A DNA stretch of 57,208 nucleotides from a virus: IMG/VR virus record IMGVR_UViG_3300045996_001423, positions 1 to 57,208 of that record; one strand, 5' to 3'. The notes under the pieces are model-generated. The model was not told the origin of the DNA. It saw only the letters and a program-made list of their open reading frames with translations, and searched no databases. The position numbers were made by a program, and so were the translations under genes. Below, one piece after another: positions 50,079-57,208 of the stretch. Each line of letters starts with the position of its first letter. Position 1 is the stretch's first letter.

Positions 50079-50098
50079 GGGGTGAGCGGACCCACCCC
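50079..50098 (-). repeat. Inverted repeat after the capsid gene
   Basis: GGGGTG and CACCCC form a 6-bp stem with an 8-base loop. The run after it (TCTCTT) is a weak T-tract, so this may be a weak terminator or an mRNA 3'-end stabiliser for the abundant capsid transcript. Confidence 0.4.
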
Positions 50099-50115
50099 AC
50101 CGATGTGTCAAGGGG

Positions 50116-51012
50116 TTACTTGCTGTAGATTTTCGCCACAGCCACGCTGCGGTCGTCTTCCGCAACAACAGCGCTGGTCTTGTCGTCGTACCCGAACAGG
50201 TGAGCCGAGAAGTGCACCGTGGCCGCGATCACGTCGGACTGCGCCAGGATGTCACGATCCATCTCAACCAGAACGTTGCGCTGGAAGAACAGGCCCAGAG
50301 CACCGGGACCGGCGATGTAGGTGTTGTAGTGCACGACGCTCGACACAGTCGTGGTCGTCACACGGTCGCTAAGCTGAATGGGCAGGCCCATGATCATGCC
50401 AACGTGACCGGTCTTAACCACGTCCATGTTGGACTGGTAGTTGTTCTGGATCAGAGAAAGCTGAGCCAGATCACCGTACACCTTGGAGTGCATGATCACA
50501 CGGCCAACGCCGAGCAGCAACTGGTGCTGGTCGCCAAAACTGTCAACCAGCGCTTTGATGAACGCGTTCTGGTCCATCGTGCCGCTGCCGACAGCCGACT
50601 GATCGAAGGTGTTCGGGGTCTTGTTAAGCTGCAGAGTCAGCGTGGCGTCGATCTTCTCAGCGGCTCGACGGGCAAGCTGCGAAGAAATCGCACCCATCGG
50701 ATCGCCTTCGGCAACCATCTGAGCGATGTCCGTGACTTCGAACGCGGCACCGGCACGCGACACAACCGCGTACTCAGCGCCCGCCGTGATCTTGCCGGGA
50801 ACCATCGCGGTACCTTCGGTCAGATCACCAAACGCAGCGATGCGCTTCCAGAACGGAATCTTAAACTCCGTACCAGGAGTACCCATGGGGAAGTCAGGCG
50901 ACATCTCAACAATACTCGTGTTGCCGAGGACCAACTGTTCGGGGAACTTCGCCGCCGTCAGATCGGCCAGAACTTCGGGGATAATGATATCGGAACTAGC
51001 GGTATACGCCAT
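50116..51012 (-). CDS. Major capsid protein
   Basis: 298 residues. N-terminal SDIIIPEVLADLTAAKFPEQ, then GTEFKIPFWKRIAAFGD and a C-terminal FQRNVLVEMDRDILAQSDVI (typical of the HK97-fold family in the N4-gp56/coat-like group). Preceded by a coiled-coil scaffold gene and a portal gene, the normal head order. ATG is well placed after AAGGAG. Confidence 0.9.
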   Translation of the reverse strand: MAYTASSDIIIPEVLADLTAAKFPEQLVLGNTSIVEMSPDFPMGTPGTEFKIPFWKRIAAFGDLTEGTAMVPGKITAGAEYAVVSRAGAAFEVTDIAQMVAEGDPMGAISSQLARRAAEKIDATLTLQLNKTPNTFDQSAVGSGTMDQNAFIKALVDSFGDQHQLLLGVGRVIMHSKVYGDLAQLSLIQNNYQSNMDVVKTGHVGMIMGLPIQLSDRVTTTTVSSVVHYNTYIAGPGALGLFFQRNVLVEMDRDILAQSDVIAATVHFSAHLFGYDDKTSAVVAEDDRSVAVAKIYSK

Positions 51013-51034
51013 AGAAAATGCTCCTTATAGGGTG

Positions 51035-51053
51035 CACTACATTGTTTGTAGTG
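51035..51053 (-). promoter_or_regulatory. Leader hairpin before the capsid gene
   Basis: CACTACA-AACAA-TGTAGTG forms a 7-bp hairpin in the 60-base leader between scaffold and capsid genes. It may stabilise the capsid mRNA 5' end or mark an RNase cut. No T-run. Confidence 0.5.
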
Positions 51054-51072
51054 ACTGTGATGTAGTTGGGCT

Positions 51073-51885
51073 TTACTTGCTCAACCAACCCTTTTCAACT
51101 GCTACCTTACGGAGTCTCTTGTACTCATCAGGATCAGACTTGAAAAGTTTGGCTGCGATCAGAGCGTTACCTTTGGGTCCGAATACTGACTCAACCTCGT
51201 AACGTCCGACCATGCTCGCCCCGTTCCTTTGGTTCTCGTAAGAACCAGCGCCGCCTCGTGCTTCGCCGCGTACCAGGTACGGGTTTCTGGCCGCATACTC
51301 CGTGTAGAACTCATCCAAGCTCATGGGTTCGAAGGCGGCGTTCATGCGTTCAGTCCCGGTTTCGGGATTGACAACCAGGAACCGCCCCTTTGAGTCGTCC
51401 CACTTAACACTGTCTTCAGTAAGCTTTGAGACAGCGTTCAAATCAACGAAGTTAGCCTTGGAAGCGGCATCGCGAATCGCCATGCCACGGCGGATATTGA
51501 CCATTTCCTGACGGGTCTTCTCAACTTCAGACGCCTTGGCGCTGAGTTGCTGCTTATACCTGTCCAGTTCCTGGTCCCGCTGAGCCGTAACGCTCTTCAT
51601 TTCAGAGATTACGTTCTTCAGCGCTTCGATATCTTCCGCGCCCTCTGCCGTGGGATTCTTTCTCTGCGACTTGGTAGCCTCCGCAAGCTGCGCCTGCATT
51701 TCGGCCATCTGCCGCTGAAGTTCCGCGTTTTGTGCGCGAATCTCCCGAGCCGCCTCTCCCTGTTTCTCCCGGATCAATTCGTTGACCCGAGCCTGCTGCC
51801 GCTCGTCAAAGGTCACTTTCACCTGATCGTTGTTGTTCTGCTCAGAATTGTTCTGTGCCTGAGAATTGTTGGTCTCAGTTGCCAT
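51073..51885 (-). CDS. Scaffold protein
   Basis: 270 residues from ATG 51885 with TTGGAGAC upstream. Begins with a Gln/Asn-rich tract, followed by a long coiled coil (QARVNELIREKQGEAAREIR onward, about residues 30-140). Ends with a folded domain (ESVFGPKGNALIAAKLFKSD). Position directly before the major capsid gene is that of a scaffold. Confidence 0.82.
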   Translation of the reverse strand: MATETNNSQAQNNSEQNNNDQVKVTFDERQQARVNELIREKQGEAAREIRAQNAELQRQMAEMQAQLAEATKSQRKNPTAEGAEDIEALKNVISEMKSVTAQRDQELDRYKQQLSAKASEVEKTRQEMVNIRRGMAIRDAASKANFVDLNAVSKLTEDSVKWDDSKGRFLVVNPETGTERMNAAFEPMSLDEFYTEYAARNPYLVRGEARGGAGSYENQRNGASMVGRYEVESVFGPKGNALIAAKLFKSDPDEYKRLRKVAVEKGWLSK

Positions 51886-51953
51886 ATTGTTTTGTCTCCA
51901 ATGCACCCTATGTGTGTCTTGCCCACGCTGGGTTAGGTCGTTGGGCAGAAATT

Positions 51954-51986
51954 AAAAAGGCCCGAGCCGTTTCCGGCGTCGAGCCT
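51954..51986 (-). terminator. Rho-independent terminator after the small membrane protein gene
   Basis: AGGC-T-CGA...(C)GCCG-GAAA-CGGC-TCG-G-GCCT pairs over 12 bp with a GAAA loop, followed by TTTTTAAT. It would end transcription from the portal region before the scaffold gene unless antiterminated. Confidence 0.85.
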
Positions 51987-52008
51987 CCGTTGAAAAATTG
52001 TGCCGCTG

Positions 52009-52191
52009 CTATTCTTTAGGTTCGTGGTCGCACTTCTTTTCGGGATCGCGAGCCTTGAGAAGCGCTACGCCGCCTGCCACCACGCCGACAATCAGAGGGT
52101 CGGAGTATTTTTCAGGCATTACACAAATGGTCACCAAGGCAAAGGTAAGCAACGCAATGCCGGAAACCGTAGTCTTCCATTCTGAAAACAA
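52009..52191 (-). CDS. Small membrane protein, 60 aa
   Basis: TTG 52191 is eight bases after GGGAGG; other starts lie upstream. Two hydrophobic helices (TTVSGIALLTFALVTICVM and LIVGVVAGGVALLKA) and a charged C-terminus (RDPEKKCDHEPKE). A possible holin or head-region membrane protein. Lies between portal and scaffold genes. Confidence 0.55.
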   Translation of the reverse strand: MFSEWKTTVSGIALLTFALVTICVMPEKYSDPLIVGVVAGGVALLKARDPEKKCDHEPKE

Positions 52192-52239
52192 GACAATCAC
52201 CTCCCATACAGAAATACACACCACCCAGTCGTCAAGTAC

Positions 52240-53850
52240 TTAGTCTTGACGAAGCTTGTTCGTTGCGGAAGGCTGATTGTTAGACTCTGCAGCAAGTTCA
52301 GCCATGGTCCCGGTGCTCTTCTCTTTTTGCTGAGCGCCGGGGGATGTCTGAGACTTCTGCCTTGTCTCGTCCTTCCACTTTTCAAACTCGAACTTTTCTA
52401 TTTCTGATTCGATCTTCGCGAGAATATCCTTTGGAAGCTTCCCGTCGAATTCTCTGACGAGACGTTTAAGCTCTTCTCGAATAAACGTTTCAGACGGAAC
52501 GTTAAGGTCTTTCACCAGAGTCATAAACTGCGTCAAGGCGTCGGTGAGGTTCGTAAGCTCGTACCTATCCTTGTACTTGACCTTGCCGTCCCACTCCCTG
52601 CCCATCATTTTCAGGGTAAGGGCCATCAATCGGTTCTCTGCCCGCTCTAACGACTCGGCTCTACTGGATATGTAAGGAACCGTTTTACTGAACGACTGGG
52701 CCTGTGCGAAACCGGACGACTTCTCTCCGTTGAAGATCTCTCCCACAAAATCTTGCGCTGCGATCTTGAACATTTCGTTCGTGATCTTTGACCGCTCCGA
52801 CTGAATGAACGCTGCCGGGTCTACCGGGGGAGAAATGTAAGCCGGTCGTTCAGTATCTTTCGGATACTCCATCACGTTGGCCGCACTGATATCGCCAGAG
52901 TCTTCACTCATCCCAGGCGCACCATGAAGATTGTCAACCTGTCGTGACAGAATGTTGAATGCCTGACGGTACAGAAACTCATCCAACATGCTGGAGAGGT
53001 TCATGATTTTACGGTTGTTGCCTGCCAGATCTCTTAGGAACGACAATCCCATATGAGGGAACTTTTTGGAGCGCTTGTACCGTACTACCTCAATCGGAAC
53101 GACGCCAAGCTCATTGTCCAGAAGTTCTGGAGGTCCAACCAGGAAAGGCTCCGACTCTTTTGTGACATCCACCCGCGTGAGCGTTATCAGTTCCTTGGTC
53201 CACTCTGTGTACTCTTCGATTAAACGCCTCTCACCGGCTACGCGGTCATCCGTTAGCTGCCGTCTCTTGACGTACACGAAGTTGCCGAACTTATCCGTGC
53301 TCCAGTCAATAACCTCTTCTGGCTTTATCAGCACCCAATACGGTCTGAAGTTGCTGTCCAATTCGTCTTGCTTTGTTACAACGATTCCTTCTGGACGGCG
53401 AGGGGCGTCAACCAGAACGTACGACATACCAAACACTTGCATGTCGTCACATACTTCTTTCATGAAGTCGTCAATGGTCTCACCCTTCATGTTGACATCG
53501 GAGACAAACGACGTATAGAAGTCGCTGTTGGTGTTTCCGTTTCTGTCGATGGGTTCACTGAAAATGAAGTTGGTAAAGAAGCCTACTATCAACTCGCAGT
53601 AGTTTAAGTTGTGCGCCCTCTTTACACGCTCCGCGTAGTCTTCGTCGGTTTCTCTCTGGTGCTGAAAAAGGTTCGACTTGCAGGCGAACTCAGGACCGCT
53701 CTCATACGCGGACAGGAAAAAGTTCCACTGAGGAGCAAATCGGTCATGCAGATCGTGAGTAGACCTTAGCCTCTTTATCAGGTCTTCGTCTGTAGAGCGC
53801 CCTGAAGAAGTGGAAGGAAACTCCGGAAGTTCTACGGTCTTGCTTATCAT
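52240..53850 (-). CDS. Portal protein
   Basis: 536 residues from ATG. Regions FFSLSAYESG-type beta, CELIVGFFTNFIFSEPIDRN and FGMSYVLVDAPRRPEG, then VPIEVVRYKRSKKFPHMG, NRKIMNLSSMLDEFLYRQAF and a long C-terminal coil (AESLERAENRLMALTLKMMG) match the phage portal layout. It forms the dodecameric ring through which DNA enters. Next to scaffold and capsid genes. Confidence 0.88.
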   Translation of the reverse strand: MISKTVELPEFPSTSSGRSTDEDLIKRLRSTHDLHDRFAPQWNFFLSAYESGPEFACKSNLFQHQRETDEDYAERVKRAHNLNYCELIVGFFTNFIFSEPIDRNGNTNSDFYTSFVSDVNMKGETIDDFMKEVCDDMQVFGMSYVLVDAPRRPEGIVVTKQDELDSNFRPYWVLIKPEEVIDWSTDKFGNFVYVKRRQLTDDRVAGERRLIEEYTEWTKELITLTRVDVTKESEPFLVGPPELLDNELGVVPIEVVRYKRSKKFPHMGLSFLRDLAGNNRKIMNLSSMLDEFLYRQAFNILSRQVDNLHGAPGMSEDSGDISAANVMEYPKDTERPAYISPPVDPAAFIQSERSKITNEMFKIAAQDFVGEIFNGEKSSGFAQAQSFSKTVPYISSRAESLERAENRLMALTLKMMGREWDGKVKYKDRYELTNLTDALTQFMTLVKDLNVPSETFIREELKRLVREFDGKLPKDILAKIESEIEKFEFEKWKDETRQKSQTSPGAQQKEKSTGTMAELAAESNNQPSATNKLRQD

Positions 53851-54761
53851 TAGTACGCTACCTGCTCTCTCCTAAACATGCAAAGCAACTCGTCCAGATC
53901 ACACACCTGACGACTCCGGACTTCATTGGCGTAATCCCGGCTTCTTTCATAGGCCGTTTCCAACAGGTCGTACAGCGGACGTGTCTGACCCATACGTATA
54001 TGACCTTTGGTCACAAAACTGTCGAACAATTTGTACAACCACTTTTCACCGCCTACGACGTGAGCGCAAACCAGCATATTGACGTAGTAGTCATCGGTGT
54101 AGTGCCTTGTATACCCACGGTTCCCTGCGAAGTGGTAGTGCAGCATTCGGGGGTCAATATGCACCGGAAGTCCGTACAACCACATCGTGAAGTCAAAGAG
54201 AACTTCCTCGCCGCCGTACCCCACCAACAAAGAGTCTGGTCCGTAACCACCCACAATGTCCCACGCAGATCTCTTAACGGCGAACCCTCCGTGACCGCCC
54301 ACCCCAATCTTGTAGGGCCGTAGATCTTCCACTGGGTACTGGCTACCTTCTCCCCAAAAGTTGTAATCCAGTTTCAGGTTATAGTGGTAAAATGGACCTG
54401 AAGTTACCGTAAACTGATACGCCGAGTGCATCATATGCACGTCGTTATCTCTTAGGTAATGGACTGCTCGTCTAAAGTACCCGGCTGCTGGTACGCAGTG
54501 GTTATCAAAAAAGAAGATAATATCTCCGGAAGACTTCTTCGCGCCTAGCGCCCTAGCCCGAGGGGGCGACAGCGGATCGTCTGAATGAACATGAACCAGA
54601 CCTGACAGATTCGCAGAAAGTTCCGGCGACACCGGCTCTCCGTTGCTGACGACCACAACTTCGTAGTCCGTCTGCAGAGTCTGTAATTGGTCGAGAGACG
54701 AAAAAATCGTAGACCAAAGGCCCACCACACTGCCTCTGTGAGGCACAACGAGGCTAATCAT
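53850..54761 (-). CDS. Glycosyltransferase family 2 with D-x-H metal motif
   Basis: 303 residues; its stop overlaps the portal start. MISLVVPHRGSVVGLWSTIF and YEVVVVSNGE give the GT-A fold. The metal site is FFFDNHCVP (D-x-H, as in GalNAc transferases) near residue 88, and VGGHGGFAVKRSAWDIVGGYG is the classical acceptor-side signature. It heads the virion gene block, so virion or host surface glycosylation is possible. Donor unknown. Confidence 0.85.
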   Translation of the reverse strand: MISLVVPHRGSVVGLWSTIFSSLDQLQTLQTDYEVVVVSNGEPVSPELSANLSGLVHVHSDDPLSPPRARALGAKKSSGDIIFFFDNHCVPAAGYFRRAVHYLRDNDVHMMHSAYQFTVTSGPFYHYNLKLDYNFWGEGSQYPVEDLRPYKIGVGGHGGFAVKRSAWDIVGGYGPDSLLVGYGGEEVLFDFTMWLYGLPVHIDPRMLHYHFAGNRGYTRHYTDDYYVNMLVCAHVVGGEKWLYKLFDSFVTKGHIRMGQTRPLYDLLETAYERSRDYANEVRSRQVCDLDELLCMFRREQVAY

Positions 54762-54852
54762 TTGCTAACCGTACCTAAAATCCAGACCTGAAAAAAGTTT
54801 GATAGAATTCTCCGCATCCCGGCGTCCACTCGTCGGGGCAAGGAGGATCTTT
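54762..54852. other. Intergenic region between two divergent genes
   Basis: 91 bases between the glycosyltransferase start and the PEP-CTERM gene. It contains CCCGGCG...CGTCGGG (7-bp stem) just upstream of AAGGAGG. I find no convincing promoter pair. Confidence 0.4.
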
Positions 54853-55548
54853 ATGCGACTCGCACTCGCTGTATTCTTCGCTATGGGACTGCCTGCGGCA
54901 ATCTTGGATTCTGGCCCAATCACCAGCGCAACAATCACGAGCTTTTGGTATGGACCCAGCGAATATCAGAATTTGCGCTTTGATTTAATGGGCGACGGGT
55001 TTCGCCTTCGTGGTGCTTCTTACGACGGATACTACAACGGCCTGCACTACGCCCACGGAGGGGTTCCAGACACGGCAAGCATGAGTGGGGCGCTGTCTTA
55101 CGCACTGGGGTCAGTGACGGAGGGCGGCGAACCCGTAGGATTCAGTCTGGCGGTTCCGTACAGCTACATCATCAGTCCACAATTTACTTTGGAAACAACG
55201 CCGGGAGAGCACACGATGGACCAACCGTTCGAAGCGTACTGGGAAATCGTGCCGTACCCCTGTGATTACATGTTCGAGCACTGTGCTCCCTCTACCGACA
55301 AAGTGTACTTGGTTTCTTTTACCGGAACGGCCCGAGGACACTACACCATCAGCGATGGCTTTGTGGAAGATACCAGAATCGAATTCCTGGTGGCTTCCGG
55401 CACGTGGACCGTTGCGGGGGACGTGGCAGAAGTCGCCAACCCGGAACCGGGGAGCATGGTTCTCGCCGGTCTCGGGCTAGCCGTCATCTACTGGGTGCGC
55501 AGACGGAAAACGTCGGTGTCGGTCCCGCAGTTGCGAACGACCCAGTGA
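54853..55548 (+). CDS. Secreted PEP-CTERM protein
   Basis: 231 residues from ATG 54853 after AAGGAGG (an in-frame start at 54799 is not supported). A signal peptide (MRLALAVFFAMGLPAAILDS) and a beta-rich exported domain are followed by PEPGSMVLAGLGLAVIYWVR-RRK: a Pro-Glu-Pro motif, one membrane helix and an Arg cluster. This is the exosortase sorting signal of diderm bacteria that make exopolysaccharide. It is unusual in a phage. Could be acquired from the host. Confidence 0.85.
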   Translation: MRLALAVFFAMGLPAAILDSGPITSATITSFWYGPSEYQNLRFDLMGDGFRLRGASYDGYYNGLHYAHGGVPDTASMSGALSYALGSVTEGGEPVGFSLAVPYSYIISPQFTLETTPGEHTMDQPFEAYWEIVPYPCDYMFEHCAPSTDKVYLVSFTGTARGHYTISDGFVEDTRIEFLVASGTWTVAGDVAEVANPEPGSMVLAGLGLAVIYWVRRRKTSVSVPQLRTTQ

Positions 55549-57208
55549 TTCGTTGACACCGTCAGGCTGGTGAGACTGAGGTTGATATAGCCCGCCGCAT
55601 CCGCAGTCTCACCGGAATCATCGCCGCTGAAGACCGGCGTGGCCCAAGCGTCGGTATCGTACACCTTTACGCTACACGTACTGGCGTGATCCAGATAGCG
55701 GATCGTGGCCGTTGTGCTACCGACCGCCGTCACGCTGCGGTGGCTTCGCTTCGAAAACGGCTCGATACCAGCAATCACGTCCGCGCCATCACGACCAGTA
55801 AACGACTCGATCATATCCATGTTTGCCCCAGCGTCTCTCCCCGTAGTGGCAACCCAATTTTTGTACGTCGTTGCAGGGGCGAGCCGAAAGTCGCGCCCGG
55901 ATACGCTTGTGAACCCGATCAGAGTTGATTCAGCAGCATCGTCGGCGGCTGTGTTATTGGCCGTCAAGAGTGCGTTGTTTGTTGCCCCGTTCGCTGCCTC
56001 GAAATTACCCGTCTGACTGGTGCCCGAAGGATTTTGCAGGATGTTATAGGACAGTGTACAACCGGGCGTACATTTACCATTAAGTACCACGCCGTCCCAT
56101 GACGTTGCTCCGCTGGTCGCTCCAATTCCAGGGAACTGCGTGCTTCCGTTGCGGGCCGTGACGATATTGCCGAGAATCGAAAATCTCACCGATGGCTGCG
56201 AATACGTCCCGTTGCGGGCAGCATAATTCCCGATCAGCATTGACCATGTGCCATTCGCGCGAAACGTATTGTGGTGAATTTTCATGCCGTCTACTCCCCC
56301 GACAACAATAGGTCGGTTGTACGACATGTGGGTCGGTCCACCCGGTACATCGCCACCCCAGTTGTAGTAGCCGAAGTCTTCGGCGTAGTTGTTCACCAGT
56401 GCGTGGTTCTTACCCCACCAGAACGGTACCTGTGACTCCGGACGACCTCCAGCCTGTCCGAAGCCTTGGGCGCTGAATACGGATATGCCGTCGCGAAAGT
56501 AATTGTTTTTCGTAATGACGTTCGATACATCGTTCCAATAGGAAATCGCAGCGTCTGACGATCCGCTGGACGGGTGCAGCGCAATATGGCTATTCGCCAC
56601 CGTCACGTACCACGCGCCGCGCCAAAAGTTGCCCTCCAGCGTCATATCACTGCCGTGCTTCACTTCCCAGTTGTGGCGCTGGTCTGTGGCCTTGTGTCGC
56701 GAGATAGTGCCGCTTGGCGTTCCAGAAGTGACCGTGCCTGAAGAGATTCGATACCCGTTATCCGATCCCCACGTGAGGGAGCCATTTGTGCATGAGTCGA
56801 ATGCGCTCGAACACGTTACCGCACCCTCCCCCAGATTGTGAACGAACACCGCAGTGCAGTCCGACTCGAAGTAGGCTCGCCACGATCCGGACGGCGTGCC
56901 CGTGACGGTTGCGGTCATGTCTTCCGTCACGGTGCATCGCTGAGATTCATCGTAAATATATGCGTGACACTGCTGACCCGGTGCTTCACCGGCCTGCGCC
57001 GCGCAATCAACGCCAGTATTCGCAAAACTGCGAAACCGTATAGTAGACCCTGAATACGACGCCTGAAGCGATGGCCGAGTAGCCAGCGTGCGGTGAAGGA
57101 AATTCCGCCTCGCTACGATGTTCCGGGGGACATAACCCTGCATCGGTATAGCGGTGCTGCCAATGAAAACCGACTCTCCCTGTCCGGACAGTTCGTTGTT
57201 CTCCAGCA
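55488..57208 (-). CDS. Right-handed beta-helix protein (5' part beyond the window)
   Basis: The frame is open from the right window edge, so the N-terminus is missing. The visible 570 residues show repeated beta-helix rungs (LENNELSGQGESVFIG, NITKNNYFRDG-like, MKIHHNTFRANGT) with Asn ladders. The C-terminal domain has a fibronectin-like pattern (IRYLDHASTCSVKVYD). Such proteins are phage tailspikes with glycan-degrading activity or exported host proteins. It overlaps the end of the PEP-CTERM gene by 61 bases in the opposite direction. Confidence 0.75.
   Translation of the reverse strand, partial: LENNELSGQGESVFIGSTAIPMQGYVPRNIVARRNFLHRTLATRPSLQASYSGSTIRFRSFANTGVDCAAQAGEAPGQQCHAYIYDESQRCTVTEDMTATVTGTPSGSWRAYFESDCTAVFVHNLGEGAVTCSSAFDSCTNGSLTWGSDNGYRISSGTVTSGTPSGTISRHKATDQRHNWEVKHGSDMTLEGNFWRGAWYVTVANSHIALHPSSGSSDAAISYWNDVSNVITKNNYFRDGISVFSAQGFGQAGGRPESQVPFWWGKNHALVNNYAEDFGYYNWGGDVPGGPTHMSYNRPIVVGGVDGMKIHHNTFRANGTWSMLIGNYAARNGTYSQPSVRFSILGNIVTARNGSTQFPGIGATSGATSWDGVVLNGKCTPGCTLSYNILQNPSGTSQTGNFEAANGATNNALLTANNTAADDAAESTLIGFTSVSGRDFRLAPATTYKNWVATTGRDAGANMDMIESFTGRDGADVIAGIEPFSKRSHRSVTAVGSTTATIRYLDHASTCSVKVYDTDAWATPVFSGDDSGETADAAGYINLSLTSLTVSTNHWVVRNCGTDTDVFRLRTQ

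Noticed and set aside
52201-52240. Promoter-like TTGACG sequence before the small membrane protein (minus)
   Set aside because: -35 imperfect and no acceptable -10 at 16-18 bases.
1-57208. tRNA genes, CRISPR arrays, insertion sequences, attachment sites
   Set aside because: I looked for cloverleaf-like ends, spaced direct repeats and transposase-like proteins and saw none that I can support.

Overview
The window is part of the genome of a tailed dsDNA bacteriophage. It holds a portal, scaffold, major capsid protein, connector genes, major tail protein, a frameshifting tail assembly chaperone, a 1710-residue tape measure and large tail-tip proteins, plus its own replication, recombination and nucleotide genes. 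A long tape measure with no sheath gene points to a long non-contractile (siphovirus) tail. No integrase or clear repressor is visible, and terminase and DNA polymerase are not here, so the genome continues beyond both ends. The host cannot be named. A PEP-CTERM-type secreted protein and a beta-helix protein at the right end hint at an exopolysaccharide-producing diderm, Acidobacteriota-like bacterium, but this is only inference.

Layout: 1-27629 is a tightly packed plus-strand early/middle block, with most genes overlapping by 1-8 bases and many GTG/TTG starts. In order it holds the 3' part of a superfamily II helicase, small zinc-ribbon proteins, an RlaP-like nucleotidyltransferase, a T7 gp4-like primase-helicase, a PD-(D/E)XK nuclease, RecA, an NAD salvage set (NadV, a cupin, Prs), a class II ribonucleotide reductase split by a 195-nt group I intron, glycosyltransferases with a sugar epimerase, a Nudix protein, a DUF4406 protein, and ThyX interrupted by an HNH-containing intein. 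27626-33084 is minus-strand: M15 endolysin, Cys-rich small proteins, an HNH endonuclease, a frame-broken cytosine-5 methyltransferase, dCMP deaminase, a dNMP kinase-like protein, a metallophosphoesterase and a holin-like membrane protein. 33089-54761 is the minus-strand virion block, interrupted by one plus-strand secreted-protein gene (34776-35144). 54853-57208 holds the PEP-CTERM gene and a convergent, incomplete beta-helix gene.

How the genes work together: primase-helicase, RecA, helicase and nuclease serve replication and recombination. NrdJ, ThyX, dCMP deaminase and the dNMP kinase-like protein form a deoxynucleotide supply line. NadV plus Prs rebuild NMN from nicotinamide, which would resist NAD-depleting defences. 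Glycosyltransferases and the methyltransferase could modify virion or DNA.

The most unusual feature is regulatory. Five promoters on both strands share TTGACA, an exactly 18-base spacer and a TAnnnT or TACACT -10 box, and each spacer holds an inverted repeat of the form CAC...GTG. Behind three of them a hairpin with a T-run sits between promoter and first gene (two strong, one weak). This looks like a phage regulon combining an operator with attenuation or antitermination.
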